Of a stretch of DNA of 64,000 bases, positions 33,035-44,046 are shown piece after piece. Source of the DNA: Endocalyx cinctus (lineage: Eukaryota; Ascomycota; Sordariomycetes; Amphisphaeriales; Apiosporaceae); assembly GCA_001600455.1 (NCBI GenBank), contig BCKC01000001.1:744001-808000 (forward strand), written 5' to 3'. The notes below the pieces were generated by a model. The model did not search any database. It was not told the origin of the DNA and saw only the letters and a list, made by a program, of their open reading frames with translations. The first letter of the stretch is position 1; every line of letters starts with the position of its first letter. Made by a program: the position numbers and the translations under genes.

Positions 33035-33667
33035 GATTTAGTTCAATGTAGGTTTGGATAGTAGATAACAGTAATTACCATTTTGCTAATGTGTAAATGT
33101 GATAGATAGGAAAGACTTATGTGAGCAATCACAAGGAGACAGAGGGGTCTTAAATAGATTTCAGCCGTTCGATCTCAGCCTACCGCGGCACCCACTATCG
33201 TCAATATGGCTATCGTGGCTTGCAAGGGGATAAAAATAGCACTGTATAGAAGCTGAAGCTAATCATATATCATAATGTCCACGATGGCTTAAGAGGCGGC
33301 TGACTGGCATTTTTAGGGTCTCTTTTGCGCCAGCCAAAACAAGGAATTTATTATCGAAAGTATCATCAACAATCTTTAGTTTCTACTTTCATATTAATCT
33401 ACAGTCGACCGCCATAATTCCTAACGAACCCTCTTTTATATGATTAATGTCAGATTATTAGAGCTTGTGGAGGGCAATTGGGAGCTTGGTGATCATATCA
33501 AGTAAACTATGTAAATATCTTATTGAATTAGGGCTTAAGGAACTATCTACTTCTATGAATCGAACGGGAGCTCAGCACCTTATTTATAATGCTTCCTGAG
33601 CTGGTGGATACGTAATTACAGGATTAGTCAATCACTCAGACCGAGTCAGTAAGCTTGATTCCACCCC
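33035..33667. other. Intergenic region, no gene
   Basis: AT-rich, with multiple stops in all frames. No extension of the neighbouring polyketide-synthase fragment could be read here. Confidence 0.55.
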
Positions 33668-33868
33668 TTAATTTAACGTCTCCGATACCAAGTCGCTTTC
33701 GCCGAGACGATGGTATCTAAGCCAGGGAACATCTTGCACCCGTAGTGTCTTCCACCAAGATGGATACTGCCACGATGTCCCAAGGATCCGGCTACCTAGG
33801 AGGTCGTGATGAGCAAATTTACGGAATCTCCAGTCTTTGCTAGCAGGACTTTCGATAAAGATAAGCAC
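33668..33868 (-). pseudogene. Relic of a highly reducing polyketide synthase (start of dehydratase domain)
   Basis: A 66-codon open frame reads [24 protein letters not shown], then [18 protein letters not shown]. This matches the order and key residues of the start of the product-template-like dehydratase (DH) hot-dog domain in fungal HR-PKSs: the W-R-x-R linker, HDLLGSR, and the (V/E)DVPWLRDH block. In active DH domains the catalytic His lies in that last block; here H follows WLRY. The next expected sequence (FPAAGY-like) is missing and frames on both sides are closed, so this is a fragment only. It is about 560 bp from a short-chain dehydrogenase on the same strand. Confidence 0.75.
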
Positions 33869-34431
33869 TTAGCTTACTATGATAGTAATTAACTGGGATA
33901 GAGGCGTGTAGAAGAACCTTCGTAAACTCAGGCAATTCCTTAGTCTCTCAGGTCGTCTTATCCTTACAGCGCGATTTCAATTGAAGTGTTAGTAATTTTT
34001 AAAACCTCTCCCACACACGGTGCCCCGCCGTCCGCAACACGTTGTGCAGCCAGCCACCACCTCCATGATAAACAGTCATTCAACAGCTAACAACAGATAA
34101 GACATAAGACAGAAAACTTGTTCAAACCGCCAGTCTTTTCTATGCTACTTCGCCTAGCTGCCTTGAAGTTAAATCTACTAAATTCGCGACACTCAGGCCG
34201 TTCTATGCACTGGCAAGCTTACCTCTAGTGTAGCTATTGTGTCCGTGAACTTTTCTTCCTCCCTTTGCATAGGAAGACCTGAATAGTCTTAGACGGTATG
34301 AGTCATGACGAGAATGTAATAGATGACAAGCTTTTGTATTTGCGCAAAGTAATACAATGGTAATTATAAGAATAATGGTTTTAACATAAGATTTTGCTCT
34401 GGATTATATAACTTCCCAATATTTTTTTCAG
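33869..34431. other. Intergenic region, no gene
   Basis: Between the PKS relic and the dehydrogenase. No coding signal; I could not read further PKS domain sequence. Confidence 0.55.
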
Positions 34432-35524
34432 TCAGACATGTTGAGTCCAGGTCTTTTCACACCATTCCCAAAATTCTTTGGCTTTACCTTCCGAGGCGGC
34501 ACGCAGCACATCAGGACGAGCAAGTGGCCTAATAATCCCCCAAGGCCAGATATAAGCTCCGTTGTGGTCTTCAGTCACCTTGGGTGAGAAACCGGAGAAT
34601 AACATGGTGTAAGCACCATATTTAGCACCGTAGAGAACGAAGGTCCTTAGGAAAGCGACGAATAACCAGTTCTCCTTTTCGTAGATGCCCGTGTAAAGAT
34701 TTCCCGGATTTTGACAGACGGTAATAATACCGTCACGACCCCAACGACGGGCACCCTCAACGGCGAAGAACCAGTTTCCCGCTTTGGATGCTGCATAGTC
34801 TTCATACGTAACCGTAGTCGGCTTCTCAATACGAGCAAAGTCGACGCCGCCGATAGGTGACATTTCAATCTGCGTAGATCCACTCCATATAATACGCACA
34901 CTATCCTTAGCGGCCGTCTTAGCCGTCGCGCAAAGCAGTGGTAATAATTCTTGAGTAAAAAGCAGTGGTGCGACACAGTTGGCGCCTACGTGCGATTCTA
35001 TACCTTGCTTAGTTACACTGCCCGGCGGGCACCCATTCCCGGCGTTATTCCATAATATATCGAGACGGACCTCTTGGGCAATGACTAAAGCCGCAGCGGG
35101 CTTGATGGTCGTTAAATCAGAAAGATCTAGGTGGAGCGGTTTAAGAATCCCAGGCGTAGTGGGGACGGGTTGGGCCGAGGTAGTTACTTCGGCAATGGCG
35201 GACTGGATCTTATTAGGTGAGCGACCGGCAAGGTAAGTAGTAGCACCCGTGGGGTAGAGAATCTTTACGAGCGCAAGGCCAATTCCTATTGTCAGGTATA
35301 CAAGTATACTCCGTATGTTGTTAGCGTATCCAATTCAAACAGAGCTAATCTCCAAAGTATCGGAGATGGAGAGATTAGGTAAAATGGATCTTACCTGAAT
35401 TGGCACCAGTAATAATGAAGACCTTGCCCACTTGACTACCCGGGCCGACATCCTTATCAGTAAAGTCGGGAGATGGAGGGAAGAATTGTTGCCATAGAAC
35501 CCAAAGGACGGCGAGAGACGGCAT
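34432..35524 (-). CDS. Short-chain dehydrogenase/reductase (327 aa, 2 exons)
   Basis: Exons (minus) 35524-35395 and 35285-34432, with a 109-nt intron (GTAAGA donor, CAATAG acceptor) splitting the glycine-rich loop codon. Rossmann cofactor motif TGANSGIG (39-46), structural WNNAG, catalytic Ser in WSGST (178-180), and YAASK (Tyr207, Lys211) are all present, so the active site looks complete. An N-terminal hydrophobic stretch (LAVLWVLWQQFF) resembles the lead of retinol-dehydrogenase/WW-oxidoreductase-like fungal SDRs. It probably uses NADP(H) to reduce a ketone or oxidise an alcohol. Context next to a PKS fragment and broken oxidoreductases suggests a surviving tailoring enzyme of a lost metabolite pathway. 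Confidence 0.87.
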
Positions 35525-36084
35525 GTTGGATTCTCTACTTGATGAGTGATCTCTCTCTCACCTCTGTTTCATTCATAAGGATGTTACGATATCTGTTCAT
35601 TCAAATATGCCGCACATGTTGTAAAAATACCGACCTTGCTGCTTGGCTGTTGGCTGCTTGAGGTGATAAATAACTTACTAATAAGCTTGTTTACTCCGAT
35701 TTTTTATGGATTTTATTAGGCCTGGGGCCCCTATAATGGCTTACCGTAGTACCTATATAGCACTGCTTTACCGCCGAGAAATCCGGCTTGTTGGTAGCCC
35801 AGTGGCTTACCTCACTTCATCCGTCCGGCTTACATCACTTTTTCCGCCTCACCTCATACCTTAACTACTTAAGTACTTACTTAAGTACTTACTTAAGTAC
35901 TTAGCTCACTCGTCTTAGGTCATATTATCATCTCGCCTCATTTATATGTACCGGCCAACTTCATTTGATCTTAGAAGAGATATGCTTAGTGAAGAGGCTA
36001 GGATGATGCAATACTACTTAGAATGGCTTGATTTATTTCATTCTCCCATGGCGGCGCAGCTTCTAAGCATCATCGCCTTACCAA
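35525..36084. other. Intergenic region with short tandem palindromes
   Basis: Contains the SDR promoter and the ACTTAAGTACTT triplication. No gene seen. Confidence 0.55.
35867..35902. repeat. Three perfect 12-bp tandem repeats (ACTTAAGTACTT)
   Basis: Exactly three copies in 36 bp. Each contains the palindromes CTTAAG and AGTACT. It lies between the SDR gene and the flavin-oxidase pseudogene. Confidence 0.9.
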
Positions 36085-37386
36085 TTGTATAACATGTCTG
36101 TCTTCGTTAACCATTCGGGGAAATTATCCCGTCTATTCCGTGAACGCCTCTACTGCCAACCATGTTTCTGCTGCAATTTCGTTTGCGCGCCAGGCGCTAA
36201 CAAGTATGGCAACTATCATGGCCCTGCCGCCCGCATTGAGCCTGGTCTACAAAATTATCAAATCTTTGAACAAGCTCAGCACGCCGGACTCCGTGTTCTG
36301 GGGGGCACTTGTAATACCGTTGCGACAGGCGGCGGTTATATTCAAGGCGGGGGTCACTCACTCCTAAGTTCCAAATATGGGCTTGCTGCTGATAACGTGC
36401 TGGGCTGGGATTTAATGACGGCATCCGGCAGGCGGTTGACCGCCACCCCTTCTCAAAATGCCGATCTGTACTGGGCACTTAGCGGTGGCGGTCCTGGTGT
36501 TTGGGCCGTAGTCCTCGCTATAACAGTAAAAGCATCCCCTGATGGCTTAGTTTCAGGCGCTGGTGTCACCTTTGACCTGGCGTCCGCCCCCAGTGAAGAC
36601 GCCTTCTGGGCCGGAATCGAAGCTTTGCACGCTTACATACCTTCTTGGCTAGAGTACAAAGCGACGGCGGGTTACGTCATTGCAGGTGGAGTCTTTACGC
36701 TACAGCCTCTAACCCTGCCTGATCAATCTGCCGACGTCGCGCAAGCGCTCATTGAGCCTTTCCTTGCCAATCTCACGAACCTCAATATATCGTATACACT
36801 CAACATTACCGCCTTTCCCGCATACCTAGATCTATACGCCGCATACCACGGTCCTCTACCGTATGGGCGCTATAGCTCCTCCGAAGTCCAAGTCTCCCGA
36901 CTCCTCCCAAGCTCCATTCTTTCAGGTCCAGACGAGATCAAAGCTCTTGTAGATGTGCATAGACAAATTGCCTCTTCGGGCAACGGCACTTTCTGGGTCA
37001 TTGGTACGGGCTTTGCCATCCCGCGAGCACCATCTGCCGCTCCATCCAATTCGGTTCTGCCGGCATGGCGCGATACGGGCATCCACCAGTTAATCATCGG
37101 ACCATGGGACTAGGATGCTCCATGGGCTTCAAACTTGAAGAACCAAGATTATTTACTCAACGAAGCGCTGCCTGCTCTCGTAAAGTTGTCTCCGGGCATG
37201 GGTACGTACCTAAATGAAGGGAGTCCGGGACAGAAGGATTGGAAGGAGGCGTTTTATGGAGATAACTATGGAAGATTGGTAAACATTAAAAGGGATTGGG
37301 ATCCAGAAGGTTTATTTTACGGGTATATGGGGATTGGAAGCGAGGAGTGGGGTGAAGATGGCGAGGGAAGACTGTGTAAGATATAA
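36085..37386 (+). pseudogene. Broken FAD-linked oxidoreductase (BBE/AA7-like): internal deletion, frame change and in-frame stop
   Basis: The family-like N-terminal block (GNYPVYSVNAST...HVSAAISFARQ) is readable in one frame at about 36115-36195. The next family block (KYGNYHGPAARIEPGLQ) follows almost at once in another frame. The intervening ~50-60 residues, which normally hold the FAD-tethering His, are absent. The central domain is well preserved (VLGGTCNTVATGGGYIQGGGHS, SKYGLAADNVLGWDL, DLYWALSGGGPG). The frame then meets TAG at 37111-37113, after which the same frame continues with the expected C-terminus (LNEGSPGQKDWKEAFYGDNY..L..IKRDWDPEGLFY). One transition (CAG or TGG to TAG) would explain the stop. 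The gene cannot make an active flavoenzyme as written. Confidence 0.85.
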
Positions 37387-38816
37387 GAAAGCGTACGTAA
37401 GGGCCTGGGCAATGAACTAGAACTAAGGTTGAATCAGGGCTAGTTCAGCCCTGCTTAGGGGCCTTCTCATAGCATATTCTAATAGTTAGAAACTTCCCTC
37501 CTGTAAGAAGCTTGGGTCTGGCGTACAACCAGGAATAGCTTAGTGAAATCTATAACTATCTTAAGGAGGAAAAAAAGGAAGAAAGCAGCAATTAGTATAT
37601 TCTAATTGCTGCGCCCTTTATATATCCGTTTAAAATTCCATAATACTTTAATTTTTCTTATTTTTTATATGTTAAAATAATTCTTTTATTAGTTTTCGTT
37701 GCTATGTTATAATATAGTAATTTTATTACTTTTTATATGGTACTGTGTAGTATCTAAAGGGGATGACTGCTAAAGGATTATTTTGACTTAGTTGGTGCTG
37801 CGGCAGATGTATTAGGAGCATATCATTCGAAATATGACTAATATATTTCTTTTAATAATAAGGTTGAAGAAGGAAGGGAGGTAAGTAAGTGAGTGAGTGA
37901 GTGAGAAGGTGTATACTGATATATGTGTGGCATGGCCTTACTGGTACTGATAGAAGGGAGCGGTTAGGAAATTTATTCATGAGAGATCTAGGGGTTTAGT
38001 GTGATACAAGCGGCATTCAGAATCGGCCAGATTCGGACAAAGTGCGACCCAGCCACACCCCTCTCTGATACTAAGGCCCTTCTGTCAGTATCTCCTTCAT
38101 AACTAACTATAGTAACGAGCATCTGGAACTTGGCGGTTAATAATCGATTTCTAGTATGAAATGTCTAGGTTATAAACCGTATTCCGAGATGACCATAAAA
38201 ACTTCGTGTGGGGGACGGCAAATCAGATGTTTGTTAAGAGGGAACGACCAATGCCTGTGAAGGATGAAAACTGCGAGAAGCAGAGATTCTAGAAACTAAT
38301 TATGGTTGAATGTGGTACTGTTATATTTGAAGCGGCTAAGTCAATATGAAGTTTATTAGTACTGATAAATAGACTGAAATGTGGACAGGGACGCCATCCT
38401 TTCCAGCTACAAATTGTTACGTTCCTCCCAAGAAGTAAAGAGTGGGATCGACTCCAATTATCCATGTATTTTTTCTTACTACTAATTTGAGTATGAAAAA
38501 CATTATCCTACATTCCCTCTTCACCTTGTGAATTGTCTATCTTTCGAGTACGCTCTCTGTTAGGTTTTCCTTGCCATCTAATGGCAATCCCTATCCGAAA
38601 ATTGGCTATCGAATGCCTTATGTACTAAAGAGCCAATGAAATTGTGTACATATTGCTTTATAAAGCATCGCCCTAACAGTATTTGGGTAACTGAACAACA
38701 GAAAGGTCTTAAGTTAGGATTTCATTGCATAAGCATTATGATTGTCCTGTACAGGGGGTAAGCTGGCTTGCAGAGGGTCCCAGTCTAATATCCCGAGGAG
38801 AGGCTAAGGAGATAGA
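37387..38816. other. Intergenic region, no gene
   Basis: AT-rich; contains a (GTAA/GTGA)n microsatellite at 37881-37905. No coding signal. Confidence 0.6.
37881..37905 (+). repeat. GTRA tetranucleotide microsatellite
   Basis: GTAAGTAAGTGAGTGAGTGA-type run; simple repeat. Confidence 0.85.
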
Positions 38817-40854
38817 CTACTTCTGATAGATATTCCAATTTTGATCCTCATATACTTCAGCTGTTGTCGGTCTCCTTTTTCGAAAATATGCTGACAAATC
38901 TTGTTTTGTCTGGGCAATCTGCTCGTTTTGATAATCTGTCAAACTACCTGTCTTGACGGTAGAAACGATCCTGTACCTAAGGACCTCCTCGTCCTTAGCC
39001 ACCTCTTGAACTTTATACGAAAGCCTGCGGTCCTTTAACCTCTCCAATAGCTCTTTTTCTGGCATAGTCCTAATCTCTTCTCCTATATCATTGAAAGCTG
39101 ATTCGGAGTAATCTTGTGCCAGTCGTAAAATACTTCCAGTCTTTATTGGTTCTTTCGCGAGAAATTGACTGTGCAGCGAGAGATAGCGATGGGAGATGAG
39201 GCATCCGATCGTCCAGATTGCCTCAAGGACGAGCCCCACGAAGAGTAGACTAGAAGAGAACCCCCATACGTAACCAGGGGCGCTATTACATATCGCCCTA
39301 TCATCACTTAAATAGTTAATCGGCAACGGGTTACCTTTATAACAGACGCAATTCCCAAGGCTTGTAAATACTGTATTGCCAGAACAGTTGAAACCGACAT
39401 CGAGATACGGTGCAGGTAGCTCTATTGATCGACCATTAAGATTTAAGGTGGAATTGTAAGGCACAATTCCAGGGCTTAAATCTATAGATTCGTTCAGATA
39501 CATGGTAGACCAATAAGTATTGTTAAAATTAGACTGGTTGTAAGGTGCAAAGTCCACGCGACTTTCCGAGGTTTGATACAAATTTCCGTATTGGATGGCA
39601 TCAATAATATGATAGAGCGTTCGGCTGGAATTTGAGTACTCAATCAAAAATGGAACTTTCTTTTTTGCGGGTGTCGATGCTTGCGATATCCAATCTAACT
39701 TTACAACTTGGTCGTCAGATCTCAAGTTAGTGATGTACCCTTTGTCATTATCAGGCATCAAGCTCGTCATATATTGATCCTGAAACCAAACTTCTGGGTT
39801 CAAAGATAGTTGTAATAATTGTCGTGTGAGAGCATCTAAATATACATCATTCAGTAACTCGGTCCTTGATAGAGTGCATATATAACTCACAGTTTCTTAT
39901 ATTCTGAAAGTTCTCTGAGGTATTGCGGATCTGTTGTACATCGAAGTATTCCCATAATATTGAGCTTGTTGCGGTTTTCCAACCTCCAGTCGTGTATGTA
40001 AGGCAACGAAAGGGGCTTTCCCCATTGAAGCACAGAACATGATCAGTATAAGCGGATTAGTAATTCAAGGAGTATATCATAGATAGATTGGGACCCAATT
40101 CGATATGTTCTGCCAAGAAGCCGAGTGTGTCAAGTCTTTGGGAGTCTAACACCCAGCAAAGCGACAAATCTTTTGTGTCCAGTGATACAATTTCTCCATC
40201 TGGCATAGCATATATACGATGAGATAAATTCAAGTATCCGGTAGATGTACTCCAAATGACTGAGAAGAAAAGAGTGTACGCTAAACAGTATATAAGCAAG
40301 ACGGTACAGATTGTGATTGGTAAGCCTCCCATAGAATGAATTGTCTTTACAACCGTACTGAGAGTCTGTAGAGAAACTTGAGAGAGCGAGAGCGAGATGT
40401 AGAAATCATATGGTACCGTTGACGTTTCCATAACTGTTATTAACAGAGGATATATTACGCATCGGAAGAGAACCCAACCATGTATTAATCGACCTCCTTG
40501 TCCAACTACCGTATCCCAAGTAGCATCAATGAGCTTAGCCTGAACGAAGCTCAGACGACCAAAGGTCAGGTCAATGAGAAATGAGCGTTCAGCTGCATCC
40601 TCTATTCTTTCTACGCAGCGAAAATCAAGCTCATTTGCGTAAGAGTCAAGATTGCTGCTGTATTTCGTTCTGACCACAGCAGCCAGAGCAGAAAACGTAA
40701 TAAATCCTGATAAAAAAAGGAGGCTGATTGTATCGATATTGCGCCGAAAACGTGGTCTGGTAAATACGCTTCTCCAGTAGTTCCGCCTGATCGAGTTTGG
40801 GTCCGGCTTTTGCCGAACTTCTTTTTTAGAAGGAATTGAGATGCTGTCCGACAT
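38817..40854 (-). pseudogene. Large fungal membrane protein interrupted by one in-frame TAA (about 660 codons, 2 exons)
   Basis: Exons (minus) 40854-39891 and 39835-38817, with a 55-nt intron (GTGAGT donor, TTTAG acceptor) joining QNIRN to YALTRQ. Within exon 1 the frame reads ...PNLSMIYSLNY, TAA (40059-40057), then continues open as SAYTDHVLCFNGESPFRC and on to the splice site. Everything else is intact. Predicted features are several transmembrane helices (about 43-65, 130-150, 175-205 and one near 520), and a luminal/extracellular segment with many Asn-glycosylation sequons (NSS, NQS, NNT, NES, NST, NCS) and Cys pairs. I do not recognise a function. A C-to-T change (CAA to TAA) is the simplest explanation. 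A cryptic intron would need a poor donor and purine-rich acceptor. Confidence 0.7.
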
Positions 40855-41435
40855 TGTAGTGCTAAATTTCAGTTCCAGAAAGGCGAAGAGATTGAATACC
40901 GATGTCTTTCGAAAATTCTAGTCTTGTAGACTTATTATGTGAAGTTTTTGTTATATTTGGATTGTCTTATATATAAATAAATAAAAAAAAGCTCCTACGC
41001 CCCCTATTATACCACCATATATTTTATCCCCCAGCTCAGGCATCTATCTGAAACATGTTGTTGATGTGATGGAACCGTATAAGTTGGGGTCTACGGATTG
41101 AGGGATTCGAAAAGGTTGTATATATTTTATGTGACGATAATATACTTGAGTCCGCCAAGGTCGGTCTACCGGTCTACCAGCCTGCCAGCCTGACCAGGTC
41201 TATACTCTTTTAGAGAAGTACTTAAATTCACTGGAATCTATCTTGTCTAGTACAACCACACCTTTACATTCTACCAATAATATATTTAATTCTTCCTACA
41301 CTTCACCTTTTCTTCTTTCCCATATATCCTCCTTCCTGCCCTCCACTTACTCAGACTGTCGAAATCCTAAAGTTCTGCTTATACTCATAGATAATACAAC
41401 TTCACATCATCAAAGCCTAACTGGGGGAGGACGAG
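40855..41435. other. Intergenic region, possible old promoter of the dehydrogenase relic
   Basis: AT-rich. The right part (41240-41350) is C/T-rich like a fungal 5' UTR and would be the remains of the alcohol dehydrogenase promoter. Confidence 0.45.
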
Positions 41436-42035
41436 GGAGTGCGTGTCGTCTTTACCAAAGGCGAGCTCGTCACTAAGTTCGGAATCGGCGAATACGCCGA
41501 TGTCAAGTGGATTAACAGGGCCTGCGCCGAGGGTAGCTTCTTCAAGTCAGCGAGCGAGCAACTTTCCCCTAATGCGGGTCTCTCCGGGTACACCGTGAAT
41601 GATTCTTTTCAGCAGTATGTCACGGTTAAAGCCGCGTTCACCAACAAAATCTCGAAGGATCGCGACCTAGCGGCTGTGGGCCCCGTCATGTGTGCCAGCT
41701 CGACTGTTTACAATGGGTTTAAGGAGAGCGGAGTCAAGCCAGTCCAGTACGTGGATGAGCCTCTCTCTCTTCTTCTTGACCAGGTTACCATTTTCTAAAT
41801 CCAATTTTCTTGTCATTTGGTGCTATCACGAAATGCATTAACCATGCATAAAAAGGATAGCCACTGTCGGAGCCGGCGGGAGTTTCCGCGCTTCAGCATA
41901 CCAAGGCAGCGGAGATAGGTTGATCCCAATCGCAATCGATAACCGCGCTGAAAAGAGGGGAGCCTGATTGGTAACTTTGACGACACTGGGAAAGCTATCA
42001 AGTTCTTCCGTAGGGGATTGATTAAAGTTCCCTAG
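41436..42035 (+). pseudogene. Relic of a zinc-dependent alcohol dehydrogenase (ADH1-like)
   Basis: Starts inside the family's N-terminal domain (KFGIGEYADVKWINRACAEGSFF, then LSGYTVNDSFQQYVTVKAAF, PVMCASSTVYNGFKESGVKP), all recognisable fungal ADH blocks. A pseudo-intron follows (about 41757-41863). Then a degraded nucleotide-binding loop (ATVGAGG) runs into IPIAIDNRAEKRGA and a stop. In another frame (41964-42034) comes the ADH C-terminal block GNFDDTGKAIKFFRRGLIKVP. Roughly 100 residues of the cofactor domain are missing, together with the N-terminus including the catalytic-zinc His/Cys region. In the structural-zinc segment Cys positions are changed to Ser. Non-functional. Confidence 0.8.
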
Positions 42036-43299
42036 CAGATCGTGAAATGAGCCAGCTGAACGAAGTGCCGGGGTACTGGACCACTCCCAAGTATTGGGCC
42101 GCTATATGCTTGATACCAGCAAGTAGTTATTCACCAAGCTAACTCTTTAGATATGTGTCTGGATTTTCAAGCGTTAGAGTTATCTGGTCATAAGCTCACG
42201 GGCTCCTGATATCAATTAGCCAATTCATCTGCTTCCAGAGTCGTTGACTGCCGTATTCGGGAAACGATTCGCACACCAGTACCGTAAGTTTTCTAAAGTT
42301 TTCCTGTAGATAATTTCAAGGATAAAAATGGTGGCGCGAGGATTGAAGAAGAGAAAAAGAAAGAAAGGAACTGGCGATAAAGATGGTAATAAGCTTATTG
42401 GAAATAGTCGCTAATGTTCAAGTTAAATAGTGTGGGTGAGACATGAGCCGAGCAGCCGAGTAAGACAATCACAGAGAAGTCGAGTACTCTGTAACGAGCG
42501 CCCAAACACGCTGTAGTCGGCACTTTTGCTTTTATGCCAAGTGCGTGTGTTGCGTATCAATATCTTGTTAATAGGGGATACCTGAGAATATGTACATATA
42601 AGACACTATAAGCACAGTCCACTCGCCTTTCGGCACATAGCATCAACTATAACAAACTACTTGGCTCCAGGGCTGTACTCGAGGATATATGTACATATGA
42701 TATCTTACGACCATCCTGTTAGAATAAGAAAAACCCTCTGATTGCGAAAAAACTCATAGAATACTTAAGTACTAAGAACAGCATGTATGTCGATAATTTA
42801 GCTATTATACGGTAGTCTATTTTCTTCTTCGGGAGCTAATACGTTAAAGTACTCCGTAATGGGAGTACCTTTACCCTTTATGTATAAGCACTACGCAAGC
42901 TTGATAAGTCCCAAGGCTTTTAGTATCTTGGCGGTGCCCCTCTTCCACATTACGGCCGAACAAGCCCGCTTGTGTTGGCTTATCGAAATGTACACAATAG
43001 AATAGTTTCCCCCACGTTACAAGCAAGTCCACTATAAACCCCATCAATACATGTACAATATACTACATACAGTAGTGTAGTACGCTATAGCCCCAAGAAT
43101 CAATCCCCTGGTCCTCTTCGAATTACCATGGATCTGAGTGTACTTCTGCAGGATTTATGATATCAACATTTCTTAGGAAAATATCTTGGCTCGATTAGTG
43201 ATGCTACCATCCTGAACGCCTCCCGCTCGCTTTCCCCGATACAATGGTTCAAAGATTTGGAGCTGTATGCACCATTACATATTATCTACGTACTCTGTC

Positions 43300-43321
43300 T
43301 TTTTTTTTTTTTTTTTTTTTT
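43300..43321 (+). repeat. Poly-T tract (T22)
   Basis: Homopolymer run in intergenic DNA. Confidence 0.9.
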
Positions 43322-43786
43322 CAATTCCTTGTCTCGGCAACGATAGGATAGAATATCCAATCTACCTTACCTTAGAGCGCATACATATGAGCTTTAAACA
43401 TCCTGAGTAAGTTACTTTTCAGCAACCAGGCATTTCTTAGGGCTATGGGTATCTATTCAAGTTGTCTATCGCACTTTTGATTTCTTGATTGATCCCACCC
43501 ATTTATATATGTATATACTACAAGAACACCCTGTCAATCAATCCCCGGTCAGCACCCCATAAAAATTTATATCAGTCCAGGATCTTTCTATGTAATTACT
43601 TACCCTGTCGCCCCAGTACCATGTATGTTAAGATATCCATACTTGTACATGCATGCAGCACATGGTCGTATGGACAATAGCGTAAATGTAATCCGCTGCA
43701 GTGCAGCTTAGCATACATTACACTGCGTTGTAACATAGCGAGCGTATCTTCGGGACCGCAGATTTATCGTTTATCTTTCCACTTAG

Positions 43787-43875
43787 TATTTTTCTTTTTT
43801 CTCTCTATATTTTTCTCTTCTCTTTCTTGATTTTTTTTTCCCTTCCTACTTTCTCTTCCTTCTCAGCCCTTTTGG
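43787..43875 (+). promoter_or_regulatory. Pyrimidine-rich promoter tract upstream of the amino-acid permease
   Basis: About 90 bp almost entirely C/T, roughly 170 bp before the permease start. Such CT tracts commonly mark core promoters of well-expressed fungal genes. No specific activator site is claimed. Confidence 0.5.
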
Positions 43876-44046
43876 TTCCCCGATCGAGTTTTGTCTCCCA
43901 CAATCGTACGCAAAGACATATGGAACAGAGGCTTGATCATTATTTAACATATTAAACCCAGTTCGCACCAATTGATTGGCTTAAGGGTGGGGTAAATCGG
44001 CCACAAAACAAATTCGAGGAAGAATAAGAATTAAAAAGAAACAAGC

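Larger units (their letters stand above)
42036..44046. other. Intergenic region, no supported gene
   Basis: About 2 kb, AT-rich, with a T22 run at 43300-43321 and the pyrimidine-rich permease promoter at its right end. No family could be read. Confidence 0.55.

Noticed and set aside
38445..38475. Possible tRNA T-arm-like sequence (GGGATCGACTCC)
   Set aside because: Lacks the TTC loop, the A-box and cloverleaf pairing; no tRNA could be folded here or elsewhere by eye.
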